DNA of 64,000 bases from Pleomorphomonas carboxyditropha (GCF_002770725.1 NZ_NQVN01000018.1:48924-112923), one strand, 5' to 3'. Counted from the first letter of the stretch, positions 44,817-55,109 are shown. Notes: generated by a model from the sequence alone, not told the origin. Program-made: numbers and translations.

Positions 44817-44846
44817 TCGGAGCTCCCTGGCCATGTCGATGGCCAG

Positions 44847-44884
44847 TAGTTCACAGGCCGGAGGCTGTCAATATCCGTGAACTA
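44847..44884 (-). promoter_or_regulatory. operator/promoter of the orphan antidote
   Basis: TAGTTCAC (44847-44854) and GTGAACTA (44877-44884) are perfect inverted arms. On the minus strand TTGACA (44871-44866) lies between them, with TACTGG 17 bp further at the -10 position. The arms bracket the -35/-10 region, as expected for autorepression. Confidence 0.6.
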
Positions 44885-44999
44885 TAGATTACAAACCAGG
44901 ATAGGAGATCGATCGGTTCGCCGTCAGAAACCTACATCGAACCAAAGCCTGCCCCATCGCCTCCCGGGCGGCAGGGCGACACAAATAACCTGGCAGGTT

Positions 45000-46394
<1,395 letters not shown>

Positions 46395-46447
46395 GTGTCG
46401 TTTCCTTCGAGGCGGAGAGCGTCGGTGTCGATTCGAGTCTCCGATTT

Positions 46448-46474
46448 GAAACCCGCCGGGGCGCGGCGGGTTTC
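46448..46474. other. strong hairpin in the cupin-LysR divergent region
   Basis: GAAACCCGCCG pairs perfectly with CGGCGGGTTTC around a 5-nt loop. No T-run follows on either strand. It lies 54 bp upstream of the cupin start, in a 324-bp gap (46395-46718) that should contain the promoters of both genes. It may shape the cupin leader RNA or block read-through. Confidence 0.55.
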
Positions 46475-46700
46475 GCGCCGCCATGTCGATCGCGGGGCGA
46501 TACGCGAGCGGCGGCGGCCGGCTGTCGGCATGGCGGGGAGACCCTATCAGGCGCCGCCGCTGCCGATTAGCCGCGCGCGATGGCATGTCGTCATGAACGC
46601 GGTTCATGAATATAACGCCGCCGGAGCGCCCGAAAAGCGCCGCATCGCCAATCGCCCGCCGCCGCCGGCTTGCCGGCGCCCGGGCAAAGGCGCATAGACA

Positions 46701-46717
46701 CATGAGGAGACCTCATG
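46701..46717 (+). promoter_or_regulatory. hairpin covering the LysR ribosome site
   Basis: CATGAGG-AGA-CCTCATG, perfect 7-bp arms. The left arm and loop contain GAGGAG, the presumed ribosome site of the LysR gene whose ATG is at 46719. If formed in mRNA it would hide the site. Confidence 0.5.
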
Positions 46718-46718
46718 A

Positions 46719-47615
46719 ATGCCGCGCCAGCCGATCCTCTCCGACCTCGTCGCCTTTCTCGCCGTCGCCCGCGAGCGCAGCTTCACCCGCGCCGCCGCCC
46801 GGCTCGGCGTGTCGCAATCGGCGCTGAGCCACACCATCCGCGGCCTCGAGGAGCGGCTCGGCATCCGCCTCCTGACCCGCACCACCCGCGCCGTGGCGCC
46901 CACCGAGGCCGGCGAGCGGCTGCTCAACAGCATCGGCCCGCGGCTCGACGAGATCGACAGCGAGCTCGCCGCCGTCACCGCCCTCAGCGGCAAGCCGGCC
47001 GGCACCATCCGCATCACCACCGGCGAGCACGCGGCCACCACCATCCTGTGGCCGAAGCTCCGCGAGCTGCTGCCCGGCTATCCGGACATCGGCGTCGAGG
47101 TGATCGTCGACTACGGCCTCACCGACATCGTCGCCGAGCGCTACGACGCCGGCATCCGCCTCGGCGAGCACCTGGCGAAAGACATGATCGCCGTACGCAT
47201 CGGGCCGGAGCTGCGCCTCGTCGTCGTCGGCTCGCCCGCCTATTTCGCCGGCCACCCGGCGCCGCTGACGCCGCACGACCTCGTCGCCCACCGCTGCATC
47301 AACCTGCGCCTGCCCACCTACGGCGGCCTCTACGCCTGGGAGTTCGAGAAGGACGGCCAGGCGCTGAAGGTGCGCGGCGAGGGGCAACTGGTGTTCAATT
47401 CGTCGTCGCAGGCCCTGCGGGCGGCGCTCGACGGTTTCGGCCTCGCCTTCGTCATGGAGGATTCCGCCCGGCCATGGCTCGACGCCGGCCGCCTCGTTGA
47501 AGTGCTCGGCGACTGGTGCCCGCCGTTTTCCGGCTATCACCTCTATTACCCGAGCCGCCGCCAGGCCTCGCCGGCCCTCGGCGTGCTGGCCGAAGCGCTG
47601 CGGTATAGGGGATGA
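46719..47615 (+). CDS. LysR-family transcriptional regulator
   Basis: 298 aa. HTH at 3-60 (LSDLVAFLAVARERSFTRAA, then LGVSQSALSHTIRGLEERLG). The effector domain begins GTIRITTGEHAATTILWPKL, with EVIVDYGLTDIVAERYDAGI and LRLVVVGSPAYFA, typical of the CrgA-like LysR group. Those regulators usually control an adjacent oxidoreductase operon, here the divergent cupin-aldo/keto reductase pair. An ATG 4 nt upstream is out of frame. Confidence 0.9.
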   Translation: MPRQPILSDLVAFLAVARERSFTRAAARLGVSQSALSHTIRGLEERLGIRLLTRTTRAVAPTEAGERLLNSIGPRLDEIDSELAAVTALSGKPAGTIRITTGEHAATTILWPKLRELLPGYPDIGVEVIVDYGLTDIVAERYDAGIRLGEHLAKDMIAVRIGPELRLVVVGSPAYFAGHPAPLTPHDLVAHRCINLRLPTYGGLYAWEFEKDGQALKVRGEGQLVFNSSSQALRAALDGFGLAFVMEDSARPWLDAGRLVEVLGDWCPPFSGYHLYYPSRRQASPALGVLAEALRYRG

Positions 47616-47729
47616 GGCGGTCAACCGCCCCTCTCGTCGTGGTTAACAAATCCTTATCCTTGTGCTGGGATGCTCGGCGCCGAGGGATGGCGCGCCGCCG
47701 CGGCCGGATCCCGCGCAAGAGGCTTGTCG

Positions 47730-48533
47730 ATGGTGAAGTCCCGTTCCCTCATTGTCCGCTCGGCGGCGCTGGCGCTGTCGGCGCTGCTCGTCGGCTGCTC
47801 GGCGCTCAGCTTCGACGACGAGCCGGTGCGCGCCACCGCCCACAAGGGGCCGACCTTCGAGATCCGCCAGCCGTCCAAGGACAGCATCGAGGGCATCGAC
47901 GTCTCCTATTTCCAGGAGGCGGTGGACTGGCAGGCGGTGGCCGGCGACGACATCCGCTTCGCCTGGATCAAGGCCACCGAAGGCGGCGACCGGCTGGACC
48001 AGCGCTTCGCCGAGAATTTCGCCGGCGCGGCGCGGGCCGGCGTGCTGCGCGGCGCCTATCATTTCTGGTATCACTGCCGCCCCGGCATCGAGCAGGCCGC
48101 CTGGTATATCCGCAACGTGCCGCGCGACCCCGACGCCCTGCCGCCGGTGCTCGACATCGAGTGGACGCCCACCTCGCCCACCTGCACCAAGCGCCCGCCG
48201 GCCGCCGAGCTGCACGCCGACATGCAGGCCTTCCTCGACGCCGTCGAGGCCTACTACGGCAAGCGGCCGGTGATCTACACCACGCTCGATTTCTACCGCG
48301 ACCGCATGGACGGCGCCTTCGAGAGCTATCCCTTGTGGGTGCGCTCCACCGCCGCCAAGCCGCACGAGAAATACGGCGACCGCCACTGGCACTTCTGGCA
48401 ATACACCTCGACCGGCCGCGTCGCCGGCGTCCGGGGCAACGCCGACCGCAACGTGTTCTACGGCTCGGAAGCCGCCTTCCGGAAATTCCTCGCCGACAGC
48501 AACGTCGCCCCGGCCATGGTGGCCGAGCGGTGA
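47730..48533 (+). CDS. glycoside hydrolase family 25 lipoprotein (lysozyme-like)
   Basis: 267 aa from ATG 47730, after AAGAGG. Lipoprotein signal peptide with lipobox LLVGC at about residues 19-23. The GH25 barrel is complete: GIDVSYFQEAVDW carries the first catalytic-site Asp, RFAWIKATEGGDRLDQRFAE and GAYHFWYH follow, PVLDIEWTP has the Asp-x-Glu pair, and HFWQYTSTGRVAG closes the fold. It should cleave the muramic acid-glucosamine bond of peptidoglycan from the periplasmic side of a membrane. Probably a cell-wall remodelling enzyme; no phage genes are near. Confidence 0.9.
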   Translation: MVKSRSLIVRSAALALSALLVGCSALSFDDEPVRATAHKGPTFEIRQPSKDSIEGIDVSYFQEAVDWQAVAGDDIRFAWIKATEGGDRLDQRFAENFAGAARAGVLRGAYHFWYHCRPGIEQAAWYIRNVPRDPDALPPVLDIEWTPTSPTCTKRPPAAELHADMQAFLDAVEAYYGKRPVIYTTLDFYRDRMDGAFESYPLWVRSTAAKPHEKYGDRHWHFWQYTSTGRVAGVRGNADRNVFYGSEAAFRKFLADSNVAPAMVAER

Positions 48534-48579
48534 GATAGGGTCAGGCATTAGCGGGCGCACGATAGTTCCCCCGCGCCCT

Positions 48580-48712
48580 TTTCTGCCCGAGGTCCTGCGC
48601 CTGCGCGCAGGATGACCCCTGATGGACAGGTTATGGACGCGCCATATATTTGTTTTATATATATAATTCTGTCATCCTGCGCGAAGGCGCAGGACCTCGG
48701 GCAGAACGGAGC
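48580..48712. repeat. two hairpin repeats in back-to-back orientation
   Basis: A left-facing copy (about 48583-48617) and a right-facing copy (about 48671-48704), both with CCTGCGC stems, are separated by TTATATATATAATT. They lie between the convergent GH25 and PagL-like genes. Confidence 0.9.
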
Positions 48713-48766
48713 AAGCGGCCGCTATAGCGCTCAGCCTGAACGGCCCCCTAGCGCTCCGCTTGAAGC

Positions 48767-49342
48767 TCAGAAATGATAGCCCACCCGCAGGCCGGCGCTC
48801 TCGTAGCCGTTGTTGTCGTCGCAGAGGTCGGCGTTCGACATGTGGCTGGCGTAGAGCTGCGCCGACCAGTTCTCGGTCACCCGCCAGTCGACGTCGAGGC
48901 CGAGGTGGAACAGCGCGTGGCAGCCGAGATCGCGGCCGGAGGGATCGTTCTTCAGCTTGGCGTCGTGAACGGAGCCGCCGAGCTGCCCCTCGAAGCTGAG
49001 ATCGCCATATTTCAGGAAGGTGAAGGTCAGGCCGGCATAGGCGTCGCTGATCAGCTTGTCCTCGGTGGCGATGTCGACGCCGAGCGTCGGCCGCGGCGAG
49101 AACAGCCACCAGGGCGCGTCCAGCGCCGGGGCGCGCACCTCGGCGTTGATCAGCGCGCCGTCGACGTCGCCGCTGGTGAACAGGCCGGCATTGCTGGCGC
49201 CGACGCCGCCATAAATCGACCAGCCGGTGAAATCCGGAGCGCCGGTGGCATCGCCGGCCCGGGCCGGCAGCGAACCGCCGAGGGCGGCAACAACGATCAC
49301 GAGGGCAACAAAGTCACGATGGCGGCTGCGGCCAAGCTGCAT
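48767..49342 (-). CDS. lipid A 3-O-deacylase-like outer-membrane protein (PagL family)
   Basis: 191 aa from ATG 49342. Signal peptide ends at about residue 29 (LGGSLPARA). The mature protein has alternating hydrophobic beta strands of an 8-stranded barrel. The C-terminal motif SHMSNADLCDDNNGYESAGL carries the PagL His-x-Ser-Asn and the downstream Glu of the catalytic triad, and the chain ends in Phe (VGYHF), as outer-membrane proteins do. PagL removes the 3-O acyl chain of lipid A. Two extra cysteines (GCHALF, DLCDD) may form a disulphide. Confidence 0.8.
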   Translation of the reverse strand: MQLGRSRHRDFVALVIVVAALGGSLPARAGDATGAPDFTGWSIYGGVGASNAGLFTSGDVDGALINAEVRAPALDAPWWLFSPRPTLGVDIATEDKLISDAYAGLTFTFLKYGDLSFEGQLGGSVHDAKLKNDPSGRDLGCHALFHLGLDVDWRVTENWSAQLYASHMSNADLCDDNNGYESAGLRVGYHF

Positions 49343-49652
49343 GATGGGCGGCTCCGGACGGGAGAACGGGCGAATCAGACCAGATGGCACGCTACACGTG
49401 TGCGGGCTGGCGCGGAAGGGGTCTGATTTTCTTGACCCCCGGCATGGTCCGGACGCCGGCAAACCGATACGGCTCGCTGCGCTTCGCTTGGTTTTCCCTG
49501 CCCCGTCCACCACCTGTCGCCGCCCCGCCCGGGCGCCCACAGCCGCGACGGGAGGGAGCGAACGGCCGGCCTGATGTACAATTAATGGTTGTCATGAGAC
49601 CAGGCGCCGCCGCCATGCGAGTCCATGCACGCCCATGCGCATCCACGCGGAC
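49343..49652. other. 310-bp gap between PagL-like and COG4705-like genes
   Basis: No hairpin repeat and no convincing gene. Upstream sequence of the PagL-like gene lies on the left. Near the right end a GAGTCC/GGACTC inverted repeat surrounds several CATGC/GCATCC words (49619-49654), just after the stop of the neighbouring membrane-protein gene; this could be a weak 3'-end structure. Confidence 0.35.
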
Positions 49653-50393
49653 TCACGGCATCCCCTCGCCCACCGCCCGCACCTGCCGGCGCTTGTTGCC
49701 TTTCCGCAGCTCGTAGGCGACGACGGCGAACGCGGCGAAGGCGATGCCGCTGAGCGCCGTGCTGAGCGCGATGCCGTGGAGGCCGTGCGTCAGGAGATCG
49801 CCGGCGGCCGTGCCGGCGGCGCGGATGAACACCACGGCCAGCCAGTAGAAGCCGAGGTCGGTGTAGAGCCCGTGCCGCCCGATGGCCAGCAGGAAGGTCA
49901 GGGGGATGGCGAAGGCGACCATCGCCCCGAAATTGCCGAAGCCAAGGGGATAGGACGCCGCGTCGCCGGCCACGGTGCCGAGCACGCCGGCCACCAGCAT
50001 GGTGAGCCAGTAATAGCCGGTGACCGGGATGAACCCCTGCTCCTGGGTGGACGGCGCACGCGTACGCCAGGCGATCACCATGAAGGCGAGCAGCAGGCAG
50101 GCGACCGGCACCGAGGTGGCGAACCTGACGCCGGCCTCGTGGAAAGCGTCGGCGACATTGGCGGCCGCGGCGCCGATGAGGGCGATCGCCGCCCAGAAGG
50201 AAAGCGCGCCGGTCTGTTTCAGCAAACGTTCGGCGAGGAAGACGCCGGCGAGACCGGCGGCGAGAAACGCAAGGCCGCCGAGAGGGCCGAGGCCGAGCCC
50301 ATCCGCCAGAAAATCGCCCGCGTTGGCGCCGAACAGGCTGGCAAGCGCCAGGCACAGCCAATAGACACCGTTGATTTTCGGAACGCAACTCAT
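49653..50393 (-). CDS. COG4705-like membrane protein with threefold repeat
   Basis: 246 aa from ATG 50393, with seven or eight TM segments. Three internal units begin with Tyr-Trp-Leu and contain a conserved Gly-Asp: YWLCLALASLFGANAGDFLA near 11, YWLTMLVAGVLGTVAGDAA near 127 and YWLAVVFIRAAGTAAGDLL near 189. Each is followed by a glycine-rich turn. The pattern resembles the 'uncharacterised membrane-anchored protein' family COG4705. Function unknown; the buried Asp residues suggest a metal or proton path, which is inference. Confidence 0.7.
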   Translation of the reverse strand: MSCVPKINGVYWLCLALASLFGANAGDFLADGLGLGPLGGLAFLAAGLAGVFLAERLLKQTGALSFWAAIALIGAAAANVADAFHEAGVRFATSVPVACLLLAFMVIAWRTRAPSTQEQGFIPVTGYYWLTMLVAGVLGTVAGDAASYPLGFGNFGAMVAFAIPLTFLLAIGRHGLYTDLGFYWLAVVFIRAAGTAAGDLLTHGLHGIALSTALSGIAFAAFAVVAYELRKGNKRRQVRAVGEGMP

Positions 50394-50634
50394 GACGGCA
50401 CCCCATTGACCTGAACGACGCGAGGGAACGCCCCGATTTGGCAAATTCAATGGTGCAGGCGTGGCGAATTGTCGTAAGCCGTCTTAGCCGCGCCGTTAGC
50501 AACAAACCGATACATTTACGGCAACCGGACGGCCTTCCTCAGCGCCTGATGCTTTGGGGCTTGCCGCTGCAAAATCCGACGATGCCAGACAGCGCTCCGG
50601 TTCGGTTGGAGACCTATATCCGCCGCTCGCATCT

Positions 50635-50880
50635 TCCTGCCCGAGGTCCTACGCCTGCGCGTAGGATGACAGATTTATATAGAGGAAACAGCCGGATAGC
50701 GCATCACCCTCCATCCTTGCCTTGTCTCCCCATAGAGTGTCATCCTACGCGAAGGCGTAGGACCTCGGGCCGAAAGAGGCGCTAGGCACATATCGATCGC
50801 GCCTCTCTTTCGGAGAGCCCTATATCCGCCGCTCACCCCTTCCGGTCTGAGGTCCCCGCCTGCGCGGGGATGACAACTTG
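50635..50880. repeat. hairpin repeats upstream of the sugar operon
   Basis: Left-facing copies are at about 50640-50672 (CCTACGC stem) and 50846-50875 (CCCCGC stem). A right-facing copy at about 50739-50770 has a CCTACGC stem. The 50739-50875 part forms one facing pair with GCACATATCGATC and CCTATATCCGCC inside. The remaining gap 50394-50630 shows no gene. Confidence 0.9.
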
Positions 50881-50942
50881 ATGGATACCCGCGCGATCCC
50901 ATCGCCGCACCGCCGCCGCCTCCCCCGCACCCGATGGCCCGC

Positions 50943-50999
50943 TTGACAAACGCCCATCGGGCTGCGCTTAATGCCGCCACTTGCTAATACGCATTAGCA
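50943..50999 (+). promoter_or_regulatory. promoter and LacI-type operator of the sugar ABC operon
   Basis: TTGACA (50943-50948), 18-bp spacer, CTTAAT (50967-50972). Directly after it TGCTAAT-ACGC-ATTAGCA (50982-50999) is a LacI-family palindrome with central CG. It overlaps the expected start of transcription, so the LacI protein encoded at 51062 should repress its own operon. Confidence 0.75.
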
Positions 51000-51061
51000 G
51001 CCACTATCCAGCATAAAAACACGCCGCCGGCACCAAAGCCGGCGAACGGAGGAGGACGTCC

Positions 51062-52135
51062 GTGGCCGGGGTCAGGCGCCTGACGCAGAAGGATATCGCC
51101 CGCCTTGCCGGCGTCAGCCAGGCCACCGTGTCGCTCGTCCTCAACGGCGCCGCCGCCGGCGACGCCCGCATTCCCGAGGAGACGCGCGAGCGGGTCGAGA
51201 AGGTCATCCGCGACACCGGCTACGTCGCCGATCCCGTCGCCCGCCGCATGGCCAAGGGCCTCAACCGCATCCTCGGCGTCTTCACCTACGAGCCGGCCTT
51301 TCCCTCCGACCAGGCCGACTTCTTCGCCCCGTTCATGCTCGGCATCGAGGAGGCGGCGCAGGCGCTCGGCTACGACCTCCTGCTGTTCACCGCCGGCTCC
51401 GGCGGCCGGCGCCGCCTGTTCGACGAGCACACCCGCCTGCGGCTCGCCGACGGCTGCCTGATCATCGGCCGCTCCTTCGACCGCGACGAGCTGGCCCGGC
51501 TGATGGCCGGCGACTACCCCTTCGTCGCCATCGGCCGCCGCGACGACGCCGGCGGCCCCGTCCCCTACGTCGGCGCCGACTACGCCGCCGCCGCCGCCGT
51601 GATGGTCGAGCGCGCCGTCGGCCTCGGCCATCGCCGCTTCGCCTATGTCGGCAACGCCGAGCGGGCCGAATCGATGCGCGACCGCTGGCAGGGCTTCCTC
51701 GCCGGACTGGCCGCCGCCGGCGGCGAGCTGGCGCTGCACGTCCCGGTCGAGCACCGCCCCGCCGACGAGACGCTCGACGCGGTTCTCGCAAGCGGCGCCA
51801 CCGTCGCCTTCTTCCTGGAGCTGGCCGACGCCATCGAGGTCGACGCGGCGGCCCGCCGCCGCGGCCTCGCCGTGCCGGGCGATCTCTCCATCGTCGTCAC
51901 CGGCAGCCACGAGCGCACCCGCCGGCCGCCCGGCGTCGCCTTCACCTCCTTCGGCATCCCGCGCGAGGAGATGGGCCGCCAGGCCACCGCCATGCTCGCC
52001 GCCGCGCTGGCCGCCGGCGCCCGGCCCGGCCGGCAGGTGCTGGTGCCCTGCGAGTTCGTCGAGGGCGCCACCCTCGGGCCGCCGCGCGCGGCACCCGCTT
52101 CCCGCATGTCCGACAAGAAGGAAATCACCACGTGA
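51062..52135 (+). CDS. LacI-family regulator of the sugar ABC operon
   Basis: 357 aa with a GTG start at 51062, preceded by GGAGGAGGA. HTH at residues 7-28 (LTQKDIARLAGVSQATVSLV), hinge VARRMAKGLNRILGVF, then the PBP-like sensor domain. There is a palindromic operator 63-80 bp upstream. Its stop overlaps the start of the FAD oxidoreductase gene (GTGA), so regulator and pathway genes are on one mRNA. The inducer is presumably the transported sugar or its oxidation product. Confidence 0.9.
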   Translation: MAGVRRLTQKDIARLAGVSQATVSLVLNGAAAGDARIPEETRERVEKVIRDTGYVADPVARRMAKGLNRILGVFTYEPAFPSDQADFFAPFMLGIEEAAQALGYDLLLFTAGSGGRRRLFDEHTRLRLADGCLIIGRSFDRDELARLMAGDYPFVAIGRRDDAGGPVPYVGADYAAAAAVMVERAVGLGHRRFAYVGNAERAESMRDRWQGFLAGLAAAGGELALHVPVEHRPADETLDAVLASGATVAFFLELADAIEVDAAARRRGLAVPGDLSIVVTGSHERTRRPPGVAFTSFGIPREEMGRQATAMLAAALAAGARPGRQVLVPCEFVEGATLGPPRAAPASRMSDKKEITT

Positions 52136-53742
52136 AAGAGTATTCGGCCGATATCCTGGTGGTCGGCGGCGGCCTCGGCGGCGTGGCTGCCGCCCATGCG
52201 GCGCTGCGCAGCGGCCTCACCGTCATCCTGACCGAGGAATACGACTGGCTCGGCGGCCAGCTCACCAGCCAGGCGGTGCCGTCGGACGAGCATTCCTGGG
52301 TCGAGCGCTTCGGCATCACCCGCAGCTATCGCGCCCTGCGCGACGGCGTCCGCCAGTATTACCGCGACCACTATCCCCTGACCGAGCGCTCGCGCGCCGC
52401 CGCCGACCTCAACCCGGGCGCCGGCTGGGTCAGCCGGCTGTGCGCCGAGCCGCGCGTCATCCTGGCGGTGATCGAGGCGATGCTGGCGCCCCATCGCGGC
52501 GGCGGCGCACTGACCGTGCTGCAACCCTTCCGGCCGGTCGCCGCCGAGGTCGACGGCGACACGGTGCGCGCCGTGACGCTGGCCCATTGCCTGAGCGGCG
52601 AGCGCGTCGTCTGCAGCGCGCCCTACGTCATCGACGCCACCGAGCTCGGCGACCTCCTGCCGCTCACCGGCACCGAATACGTCACCGGCTTCGAGAGCCG
52701 CCGGGAGACCGGCGAGCCCTCCGCCCCCGACGAGGCCCAGCCCGGCAACCAGCAGGCCGTGTCCTTCTGCTTCGCCATCGACCACGTCGACGGCAACCAC
52801 GTCGGCGACAAGCCCGACGATTACGACTTCTGGCGCGCCTACGCGCCGTCCTTCTGGGGCGGGCCGCTCCTCGGCTTCCGCTCGCCGCATCCGCGCACGC
52901 TGGAGCTCGTCACCCGCTCGTTCACCCCCAACCCGGACGACGACCCGCTGCTGGTCGACGCCGACCAGCGCGTCAATCCCGGCGACGGCAACCTCTGGAC
53001 CTTCCGCCGCATCGCCGCCCGCCGCCACTTCGTGCCCGGCGCCTACAAAAGCGACATCTGCCTCGTCAACTGGCCGATGCTCGACTATTTCGAGGCGCCG
53101 ATCATCGACGTGCCCGAGGCGGTCAAGGCCGAGCGGCTGAAGGCGGCCGCCGGCCTCGCCCATTCGGTCTTCTACTGGCTGCAGACCGAGGCGCCGCGTG
53201 AGGACGGCGGAGAGGGCTTCCCCGGCCTCCGGCTGCGCGGCGACGTCACCGGCACGCGAACAGGCCTCGCCATGGCGCCCTATATCCGCGAGAGCCGCCG
53301 CATCCGCGCCGTAACCACCGTGGTCGAGCAGGACCTGTCGCTGGCCGTGCGCGGCGAGCGGGGCGCCGTCCACTATCGCGATTCCGTCGGCATCGGCATG
53401 TACCGCATCGACCTGCACCCCTCGACCGGCGGCGACAACTACATCGACGTCGGCTCCTGCCCGTTCGAGATCCCGCTCGGCGCCCTGCTGCCGCGCCGCG
53501 TGCGCAACCTCATCCCGGCCGGCAAGTCCATCGGCACCACCCACATCACCAACGGCTGCTACCGGCTGCACCCGGTCGAATGGAACATCGGCGAGGCCGC
53601 CGGCCTGCTGGCCGCCCATTGCCTGGGCCACCGCCTGTCGCCGCACGCCGTCCAGGCCGACGACGCGCTGACCGCCGACTTCCAGGCACGGCTTCACGCC
53701 GAGGGCATCGAGATCCGCTGGCCGGACGTGCGCGGCTACTGA
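52132..53742 (+). CDS. FAD-dependent oxidoreductase (FAD_oxidored family)
   Basis: 536 aa with a GTG start coupled to the LacI stop. The N-terminal dinucleotide-binding motif DILVVGGGLGGVAAAHAALR is at residues 6-25, followed by EEYDWLGGQLTSQAV, the characteristic second stretch of the family. VIDATELGDLLPL and the C-terminal FAD contact HPVEWNIGEAAGLLAAHCL complete the fold. Cytosolic, no signal peptide. In this operon it probably oxidises the imported sugar or a derivative; the exact reaction is unknown for the family. Confidence 0.85.
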   Translation: MKEYSADILVVGGGLGGVAAAHAALRSGLTVILTEEYDWLGGQLTSQAVPSDEHSWVERFGITRSYRALRDGVRQYYRDHYPLTERSRAAADLNPGAGWVSRLCAEPRVILAVIEAMLAPHRGGGALTVLQPFRPVAAEVDGDTVRAVTLAHCLSGERVVCSAPYVIDATELGDLLPLTGTEYVTGFESRRETGEPSAPDEAQPGNQQAVSFCFAIDHVDGNHVGDKPDDYDFWRAYAPSFWGGPLLGFRSPHPRTLELVTRSFTPNPDDDPLLVDADQRVNPGDGNLWTFRRIAARRHFVPGAYKSDICLVNWPMLDYFEAPIIDVPEAVKAERLKAAAGLAHSVFYWLQTEAPREDGGEGFPGLRLRGDVTGTRTGLAMAPYIRESRRIRAVTTVVEQDLSLAVRGERGAVHYRDSVGIGMYRIDLHPSTGGDNYIDVGSCPFEIPLGALLPRRVRNLIPAGKSIGTTHITNGCYRLHPVEWNIGEAAGLLAAHCLGHRLSPHAVQADDALTADFQARLHAEGIEIRWPDVRGY

Positions 53743-53814
53743 GCCGCATCGGTGGCGCGTCCGCGCGCCGCCCGAGGGGAACGCATAACGACAGAAAACC
53801 AGGAGGAACCACCA

Positions 53815-55065
53815 ATGAAGCGACTGACGCATCTTCTTGCCGCCGCCACGCTTTTGGCCTCGGCGGGCCTTGCCGGCGCCGCCGACGTCAACCTGCGCAT
53901 GACGATCTGGAGCGCCAACAAGAGCCATCTCGACCTGTTCAACGCCATCGCCGCCGACTTCGAAAAGACGCATCCCGGCGTCGGCGTCACCTTCGACAGC
54001 CTGGCCTTCGACAGCTACACCACGACGCTGACCACCCAGATCGCCGGCGGCAACGCCCCCGACCTCGCCTGGATCTTCGAGACCAGCGCGCCCGACTTCG
54101 TCGCCTCCGGCGCACTGGCGCCGCTCACCGAGACGCTGAAGGCGGCGCCCGGCTACGACCTCGACGACGTCAACCCGGCCACGCTGGAGCTGTGGTCCAC
54201 CGGCGGCGAGATCTACGCCTATCCCTTCTCCACCTCGCCCTTCGGCGTCTTCGTCAACAACGACCTGATCAAGGCCGCCGGCAAGCCGACGCCGGCCGAG
54301 CTGATCGCAGAGGGCAAGTGGACCTGGGACAGCGCCGTCGATCTCGCCGCCGCCGTCGCCGCCAACGGCAAGGCCGGCCTGATCGTCCGCGACTTCGACT
54401 ACAAGCTCTGGGACAACCTCGCCACCATCTGGAACGGCTGGGGCGCCGCGCCCTGGAGCGCCGACGGCCGCACCTGCACCATGGCCGACCAGCCGATGGC
54501 CGACGCCATGGCCTTCATCCACGACGCCATCTTCGAGAAGAAGGCGATGCCGGCGCCCGGCGTCTCGGCCGACTTCTTCGCCGGCGACGCGGCAATGACC
54601 ATCACCCAGATCAGCCGCGCCTCGCTGTTGCCCAAGGAGAACCCCTTCGACTGGGACCTGGTGCCGCTGCCCGCCGGCCCGGCCGGCAAATACGCCGTCA
54701 TCGGCCAGGCCGGCATCGGCGTCTTCGCCTCGTCGAAGAACGCGGCGCTCGCCGCCGAATTCCTCGCCTTCATGACCAACCCGGACAACGCCGCCAAGCT
54801 CGCCGCCTACTTCCCGCCGCCGCGCAAGAGCCAGCTCACCACCGACATCCTGGCCAAGGCCAACCCGCTGCTGACGGCCGAGCAGATCGACACGGTGGTC
54901 ATCGACGGCATCGCCACCGGCAAGGTGAAGCCCGGCCACACCGGCCTCGCCGAGATCCACCAGGCGGTGCGCGCCGGCCTCGACGCCGCCTGGGTGCCCG
55001 ACGCCGACGTGCCGGCGACGCTCGCCGCCATCTGCCGCCGCATCGAGCCGCTGCTCGCCCGCTGA
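53815..55065 (+). CDS. ABC transporter sugar-binding protein
   Basis: 416 aa from ATG 53815, after AGGAGGAACC. Signal peptide HLLAAATLLASAGLAGA (1-22). The family-1 extracellular solute-binding fold is recognised from the start of the mature chain (VNLRMTIWSANKSHLDLFNA), the DLAWIFETSAPDFVASGAL segment and PFSTSPFGVFVNNDLIKAAG. It is a periplasmic receptor for a carbohydrate, upstream of two permeases and an ATPase in the same operon. Confidence 0.92.
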   Translation: MKRLTHLLAAATLLASAGLAGAADVNLRMTIWSANKSHLDLFNAIAADFEKTHPGVGVTFDSLAFDSYTTTLTTQIAGGNAPDLAWIFETSAPDFVASGALAPLTETLKAAPGYDLDDVNPATLELWSTGGEIYAYPFSTSPFGVFVNNDLIKAAGKPTPAELIAEGKWTWDSAVDLAAAVAANGKAGLIVRDFDYKLWDNLATIWNGWGAAPWSADGRTCTMADQPMADAMAFIHDAIFEKKAMPAPGVSADFFAGDAAMTITQISRASLLPKENPFDWDLVPLPAGPAGKYAVIGQAGIGVFASSKNAALAAEFLAFMTNPDNAAKLAAYFPPPRKSQLTTDILAKANPLLTAEQIDTVVIDGIATGKVKPGHTGLAEIHQAVRAGLDAAWVPDADVPATLAAICRRIEPLLAR

Positions 55066-55109
55066 GCCCGGCAACCCGGAAATACCACAGACGAAAGGCA
55101 GGCCCCGCG

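Noticed and set aside
47730..48533. GH25 lysozyme as a prophage endolysin
   Set aside because: It has a lipoprotein signal and no holin, tail or integrase genes nearby, so a cell-wall role is more likely.
51643..55074. 1143-codon open frame antisense to the LacI, FAD oxidoreductase and binding-protein genes
   Set aside because: It covers three recognisable genes on the other strand and consists of low-complexity Gly/Ala/Val/Arg/Asp sequence.
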